Source: a virus
DNA: 26,399 bases
IMG/VR virus record: IMGVR_UViG_3300027905_000210
Coordinates: 1-26,399 of that record
Reading direction: 5' to 3' (one strand)
Within the stretch, counting starts at the first letter, position 1. The number at the start of each line of letters is the position of its first letter. This document shows, piece after piece, positions 22,704 through 26,399 of this stretch. A program made the position numbers and the translations under genes. A model generated the notes under the pieces. That model worked only from the letters and a program-made list of their open reading frames with translations. It searched no databases and was not told the origin of the DNA.

Positions 22704-25700
22704 ATGACCGTGTATCTGGACTTCGAGACTCGTTCTCCTGTTGATCTGACGAAGCTCGGGGCGTGCCGCTATGCGTGGGACGCCTCCACGGCTGTCCTCT
22801 GCATGTGTTGGGCTTACAATCACGACGAGGAAGTCCATCTGTGGCACCGACGCCATGAGGACAAGGGCGTTTGCTGGACCGAGCGAAGCGAGCGCCCCGA
22901 CGAACTGATCGAGCGCATCAAGGGCGGCGAGCTTGTCGAAGCGCACAACGCCAAGTTCGAATACGTCATCTGGAACTTCGTGCTCATGCGCGAGTTTCCC
23001 GAGTTGTTTGATGTGCCGCTGCAAGTGGAGCAGATGCGCTGCTCCGCCGCGAAGGCGTCGTGCCTCTCGCTGCGCCGCAAGTTGGGCGACGCGGCGAACG
23101 ACATCGGCTTGACCGAACGTAAAGATGTGGATGGCTCCCGGTTAATCAACAAGCTCTCGAAACCGATGAAGCCGCGCAAGAAGAAAGGCGTGGTGCCCTC
23201 AACCGAACTGACTTGGTGCGAGGAAGAAATTGAGCATCGCCGCAACTGGAATTACTGCGCGCAGGATGTGCGCACCGAACGTGCGCTGTCCGACTTCTGC
23301 CCGGAAATGACCGAGCGCGAGCTTGAATACTGGCGGATGGACTTCCGCATGAACATGCGCGGGATCAAGCTCGACAAAGCCGCCGCCGAAGATGCTATCG
23401 AGTTATGCCGACGCGAAGTCGTGCGGCTAGACGGCGAAATGCAAGACCTGACCGGCGGTCGAGTGCTCGGAGGCTCCAAACGAATCGCGTTCCGTGCCTG
23501 GGCGAATGAACAAGTAGCCGAACTTAATAAAACAACTCAGCCGAGCAAGTCTCGCGCGCTGGTAGACAGCGCAATGGAACCGCTCGCCGACACGCGAGCC
23601 GACACGCTCAGTTTCGCTTTACATGGTGTCCCTACGAAAGCCGCCGAGGAAGCTAAGGTTGCGCGCAAGCCCGAAATGGACAAGCTCTGGCAGAGCCGAG
23701 GAACTATAGGTGCTACGCTTAAGAAGGCAATGGAAATCTGCCTCGAAGTCAACCGGTCGTCAGTCGCCAAGTTCAAGACCATGAGAGATTCCGTGTGTCC
23801 AGATGGTCGGCTGCACGACATCATGCTCTATAACGGTGCCGACCGCACAGGCCGCTGGTCGGGGCAAGGCGTCCAGCCCCATAACTTCGTGCGTGGCTAC
23901 ATGAAAGAAATGGGGGAGTACACCCTCGCCGACAAAGATGATCCCGAGCGCGGCGAAAAACCGAGTGTGTGGGAAACCCTGCTCACCCGAGACGAATTAG
24001 GCGACCTCGACCTGGACTTCATTACGTTGATCGAGGGCGCGCCGCTGCCGGCTCTCGCGAAGGCGTGTCGCGGGGCATTGATCGCCAGCGACGGCAAGGA
24101 ACTGTATGCAGCCGACTTCAAAGCCATCGAAGCGCGCAAGCTCGCATGGATGGCTAATTGTACATCGCAACTCGACTTGTTCCGAAATAAGGGCGATCCG
24201 TATCTCGCGATGGCAAGTGCCATATACGGTCGAGAAATAACAAAGGCTGACAAGATGGAGAGGCAACTAGGTAAAAAATGCTTCGCCGCCGACACTAGAG
24301 TATTGACGGATCGGGGTATTATGCCTATAGTCGAAGTTCTCGCTAGTGATCGGCTATGGGATGGTAAAGAATGGGTAACACACGACGGTCTAGTAGATCG
24401 GGGCGTAAGAGAGGTTTGTTTGTTCGGAGGAACATGGGCAACCCCGGAGCACCCGGTGTCCGGTGGGGGAAATTGGTATCATTGGGAATCGCTGGCACAA
24501 GACGAAAATATAAGCCTCCGAGCATTGGCGTACGCTTCGGGGAACTTACCATCCGGGGGTACGCATACGGAATCCGTGGCGGGGTTGTCGGCGCGGTCGC
24601 CTCATGTTCATGCGGCGCTCCGTTTCATTTGGTCTATTTTCCAAACCTGCGTGCCGGACGTTCGACTCGATGTAATAAATGCGCTAAAAAAGCTGCGGGG
24701 CATTGGAGAAAGCATTTTTGGGGGTATGCTGACATCGTGCCCAACGACGCTCATCGGGTTCGGCTCCTTAACAGGATTTCAGCTTGCATTGGACGATGTT
24801 CAAGTTCTGGCAACCCGGCATGGGAGCACTACGGAAAGCGGAGGATCAAAGTCTGGCCCGCTTGGCTTAAGGATAGACGAAAATTTCTCAGGTATTTGGT
24901 CACGCTACCGGGGTGGGACAACTCCATTCTCGAACTTGATCGTAAAAACAATGACCGAGGCTATCAACCAGGGAATTTGCATTTCACAACTAAAAAACAA
25001 AATATGGCAAACCGTCCAACGGTTGCAGACTTGCGCAGACGGATCGCGTATCTTGAAGCGTGTCTACGACATTGCAAATGCCGGTCCTAGGCGCCGTTTC
25101 ACTATTATAACAGATGTTGGACCTCTAATTGTTCATAATTCGGTTTTGGGCCTCGGGTACAATATGGGATGGGAGAAGTTCCAACTTACCGTCTGGAACG
25201 AGGAAGGTATTTGGCTCGACGATGCATTCTGCAAGAAGGTCGTTCAAATCTACCGTAAGAAGCAATGTCCCGAAATGCCGGTGCTGTGGAAAGCAATCGA
25301 ACGCGCCGCCATCGCAGCGGTGCAAGAGGGCGACGAGCACGTTGCTATTCCCGGTCCCGGCCAAGTCTCTTACTTTGTCAACGGGCGCTTCTTACATTGT
25401 CGGTTGCCGAGCGGTCGTCTGCTTGCATATCTTGATCCCGAAGTCCACGAACGGATCAATTATCGCTACATGGCGAAGAATGAGCGTGGAACACCGTGCT
25501 TGGTGACGTTCCAGTCGAAGATCGGCGTCCCCATGAGCCGGGTCAAGCGCCACGCCGAGCAGATTGCCGAGCGTCAACGCAAGACCCTGAATGGCGAACA
25601 ACCCGAAACCTTCCTGTCGCCCCACCTGTCGTTCATGGGGCGCCACATCGTCACGAAAGAGTGGAAAAGGCTCGGAACGCACGGTGGGTCGCTCACTGAA

Positions 25701-25931
25701 AACGCCGACCAAGCGTCGAGCCGGGACCTTCTCGCCGAAGCGATGTATAGGGTTGACCAAGACGAGCGGTTCGATTTACTCTTGAGTATTCACGACGAGG
25801 TTATCGCGGAAGCCCCCATCGGAACCATGAAGGTTTCCGAGTTTGAGTCTATCATGAGCGAGGTTCCAATATGGGCGCCGGGGATGCCAATAGAGGCGGA
25901 GGGCTGGATAGGCCCACGGCTGCGCAAATGA
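22704..25931 (+). CDS. family A DNA polymerase with 3'-5' exonuclease, interrupted by an intein
   Basis: The 1075-codon precursor contains a replicative phage polymerase. The DEDDy proofreading domain shows YLDFETR (Asp6, Glu8), AHNAKFEYVIW (79-90) and YCAQDVRTERAL (about 180). The polymerase domain shows motif A AADFKAIEAR (Asp471, Glu476), motif B split as RQLGKK (520-525) and SVLGLGYNMG (813-822), and motif C SIHDEV (His1030, Asp1031). Residues 526-812 are an intein sitting between the essential motif B Lys and the O-helix residue L815. Splicing is therefore required for an active enzyme, and the mature enzyme would be 788 residues. GAGG precedes the ATG. Its stop overlaps the next ATG. 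Confidence 0.93.
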   Translation: MTVYLDFETRSPVDLTKLGACRYAWDASTAVLCMCWAYNHDEEVHLWHRRHEDKGVCWTERSERPDELIERIKGGELVEAHNAKFEYVIWNFVLMREFPELFDVPLQVEQMRCSAAKASCLSLRRKLGDAANDIGLTERKDVDGSRLINKLSKPMKPRKKKGVVPSTELTWCEEEIEHRRNWNYCAQDVRTERALSDFCPEMTERELEYWRMDFRMNMRGIKLDKAAAEDAIELCRREVVRLDGEMQDLTGGRVLGGSKRIAFRAWANEQVAELNKTTQPSKSRALVDSAMEPLADTRADTLSFALHGVPTKAAEEAKVARKPEMDKLWQSRGTIGATLKKAMEICLEVNRSSVAKFKTMRDSVCPDGRLHDIMLYNGADRTGRWSGQGVQPHNFVRGYMKEMGEYTLADKDDPERGEKPSVWETLLTRDELGDLDLDFITLIEGAPLPALAKACRGALIASDGKELYAADFKAIEARKLAWMANCTSQLDLFRNKGDPYLAMASAIYGREITKADKMERQLGKKCFAADTRVLTDRGIMPIVEVLASDRLWDGKEWVTHDGLVDRGVREVCLFGGTWATPEHPVSGGGNWYHWESLAQDENISLRALAYASGNLPSGGTHTESVAGLSARSPHVHAALRFIWSIFQTCVPDVRLDVINALKKLRGIGESIFGGMLTSCPTTLIGFGSLTGFQLALDDVQVLATRHGSTTESGGSKSGPLGLRIDENFSGIWSRYRGGTTPFSNLIVKTMTEAINQGICISQLKNKIWQTVQRLQTCADGSRILKRVYDIANAGPRRRFTIITDVGPLIVHNSVLGLGYNMGWEKFQLTVWNEEGIWLDDAFCKKVVQIYRKKQCPEMPVLWKAIERAAIAAVQEGDEHVAIPGPGQVSYFVNGRFLHCRLPSGRLLAYLDPEVHERINYRYMAKNERGTPCLVTFQSKIGVPMSRVKRHAEQIAERQRKTLNGEQPETFLSPHLSFMGRHIVTKEWKRLGTHGGSLTENADQASSRDLLAEAMYRVDQDERFDLLLSIHDEVIAEAPIGTMKVSEFESIMSEVPIWAPGMPIEAEGWIGPRLRK
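24426..24430 (+). promoter_or_regulatory. possible ribosome-binding site of the nested endonuclease
   Basis: GGAGG lies three bases before the out-of-frame ATG at 24434 inside the intein. The spacing is short but the core is strong. The upstream ATG at 24371 lacks a comparable site, so 24434 is preferred as the start. Confidence 0.45.
24434..25090 (+). CDS. HNH-type homing endonuclease nested out of frame in the intein
   Basis: The 218-residue frame (239 from ATG 24371) runs one base out of phase with the polymerase-intein frame, entirely within the intein DNA. It matches a common phage HNH family. The N-terminal part has SIGVRFGELTIRGYAYG and a zinc-ribbon-like CxC...CxxC (CSCG, then CNKC). 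The nuclease part has RLLNRISACIGRC, NPAWEHYGKRRIKVWPAW, LELDRKNNDRGYQPGNLHF and TTKKQNMANR, mirroring the family consensus LDRIDNxGxYxPxNCRWAT. It would be made as a separate protein by internal initiation and could spread the intein by cutting intein-less polymerase genes. Inteins normally carry the endonuclease in frame, so this is unusual. Expression is not shown. Confidence 0.85.
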   Translation: MGNPGAPGVRWGKLVSLGIAGTRRKYKPPSIGVRFGELTIRGYAYGIRGGVVGAVASCSCGAPFHLVYFPNLRAGRSTRCNKCAKKAAGHWRKHFWGYADIVPNDAHRVRLLNRISACIGRCSSSGNPAWEHYGKRRIKVWPAWLKDRRKFLRYLVTLPGWDNSILELDRKNNDRGYQPGNLHFTTKKQNMANRPTVADLRRRIAYLEACLRHCKCRS

Positions 25932-26275
25932 CCCAATCACAGCCGGGTACGCACCTGTTAATCGAATTGCTCAGCAAGTTTGCCGCTGAGGATGAACCGT
26001 CGAGTCTACGACGGGCGACTATGCTGGATGCTGTGGACGTTCTCCGAGCCACAACCACTCGACAGCGGGCGAAAAATCCGCTAGAGGACCCGGAGTTAGA
26101 AGCGGTCTCATATTCGACAGCGACTATTGAAGAAGAAAAGAAACTGCGGCTCACCCTCTACAAGAATCCCGGTCAGAAGGACCCGCTCGGCTACATGATC
26201 CTGCAATGCGAAGAAATCTACGACGTAGCGATGCACTTGATGGGGAACTACGACAAACTCGAAGGGATCAAATGA
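25928..26275 (+). CDS. unknown 115-aa protein
   Basis: ATGA overlap with the polymerase stop. The protein is helical (LLIELLSKFAAEDE, then RRATMLDAVDVLRATTTRQR). Its C-terminal part looks conserved: KKLRLTLYKNPGQKDPLGYM and CEEIYDVAMHLMGNY. Not recognised. Close coupling to the polymerase suggests a replication accessory role, which is only an inference. Confidence 0.6.
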   Translation: MTQSQPGTHLLIELLSKFAAEDEPSSLRRATMLDAVDVLRATTTRQRAKNPLEDPELEAVSYSTATIEEEKKLRLTLYKNPGQKDPLGYMILQCEEIYDVAMHLMGNYDKLEGIK

Positions 26276-26399
26276 ATGGTTTTGGTTAGCGGAAGTATCG
26301 GCGACATGCGGTTCGGCCTAGCGCCACCCGCGCCGAAAGACCCCCACGAGACCGAGTACAAGGCGGCGGAGTTTATCGAGACCTACACGGGGCGACCTT
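26276..26399 (+). CDS. start of a gene cut by the window end
   Basis: The ATG at 26276 opens a frame with no stop to the window end (41 codons: FGLAPPAPKDPHETEYKAAE and on). It directly follows the previous TGA. Too short to identify. Confidence 0.45.
   Translation, partial: MVLVSGSIGDMRFGLAPPAPKDPHETEYKAAEFIETYTGRP

Larger units (their letters stand above)
24279..25139 (+). mobile_element. intein in polymerase motif B (O-helix)
   Basis: The splice start is Cys526: CFAADTRVLTDRG is block A. GTWATPEHPV is block B with the TxxH pattern. RVYDIANAGPRRRFTII is block F. PLIVHN followed by Ser813 is block G with the penultimate His, terminal Asn and a Ser nucleophile at +1. All residues needed for class 1 splicing are present, in the polymerase frame, over 287 residues. 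The middle (about residues 590-775) has no in-frame LAGLIDADG or HNH motif. Instead the endonuclease is encoded in another frame (24434-25090). The DNA is visibly less GC-rich than the flanking polymerase. Confidence 0.93.

Noticed and set aside
24279-25139. Group I intron as an explanation of the insertion in the polymerase gene
   Set aside because: The polymerase frame is open through the whole insert and carries all intein splice blocks with correct Cys, His-Asn and Ser residues; no intron splicing is needed.

Overview
The window reads as the early, replication-side region of a tailed-phage or prophage genome. It has dozens of short genes packed head to tail, very often with four-base ATGA stop/start overlaps, and most have no recognisable function. 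The recognisable genes form a phage DNA-replication set: a PrimPol-SF3 primase-helicase, a family A DNA polymerase, a DUF2815-type protein and a DUF2800 RecB/Cas4-like nuclease. No structural, lysis or integrase gene is visible, so phage versus prophage cannot be settled here. The host is inferred to be an alphaproteobacterium. The DNA is GC-rich, and the intergenic promoters look like CTTGAC with 17-18 base spacing, the pattern usual for vegetative promoters in Rhizobiales. The host genus cannot be named from this sequence.

Layout. Bases 1-4304 (+ strand) hold a train of small genes: a cut-off gene, a Cys-rich protein, a PQ-loop-like membrane protein, a protein with an SSB-like acidic tip, a small secreted protein, a cytidine deaminase and several unknowns. 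Bases 4301-6985 hold the primase-helicase, the only confident gene on the minus strand. Bases 7100-14402 (+) hold a membrane-anchored protein with long histidine runs, a paralogue of an earlier helical-domain protein, a HIRAN protein, a protein with a nine-copy Ala-Pro repeat, an HslV/proteasome-like protease, a saccharopine-dehydrogenase-like enzyme, an endonuclease VII-like gene and unknowns. Bases 14532-19151 (+) hold an HNH-AP2 endonuclease, the DUF2800 nuclease, a Tat-exported protein and a ParB-like protein between two terminators. Bases 19326-20270 hold a GIY-YIG endonuclease whose 3' end has run into a decayed IS1595-family transposase lying antisense. Bases 20391-26399 (+) hold DUF2815, a triple-hairpin intergenic element, a glycosyltransferase, a papain-like-fold protein, the DNA polymerase with an intein, and two unknown genes, the last cut by the window end.

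The most remarkable element is in the polymerase. An intein of 287 residues (24279-25139) interrupts the O-helix of the polymerase active site. A complete-looking HNH-type homing endonuclease (about 24434-25090) lies inside the intein DNA but in a different reading frame. The same bases therefore encode the middle of the splicing protein in one frame and a free-standing endonuclease in another. I do not know whether this arrangement has been described. With the endonuclease VII-like, HNH-AP2 and GIY-YIG genes, four different endonuclease types occur within about 12 kb, all near replication genes.

How the genes could work together (inference from families): the primase-helicase primes and unwinds, the polymerase extends, DUF2815 coats single strands, and the DUF2800 nuclease processes ends. 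The cytidine deaminase would shift pyrimidine pools. The protease-like, HIRAN and ParB-like proteins would act on host or phage proteins and DNA.
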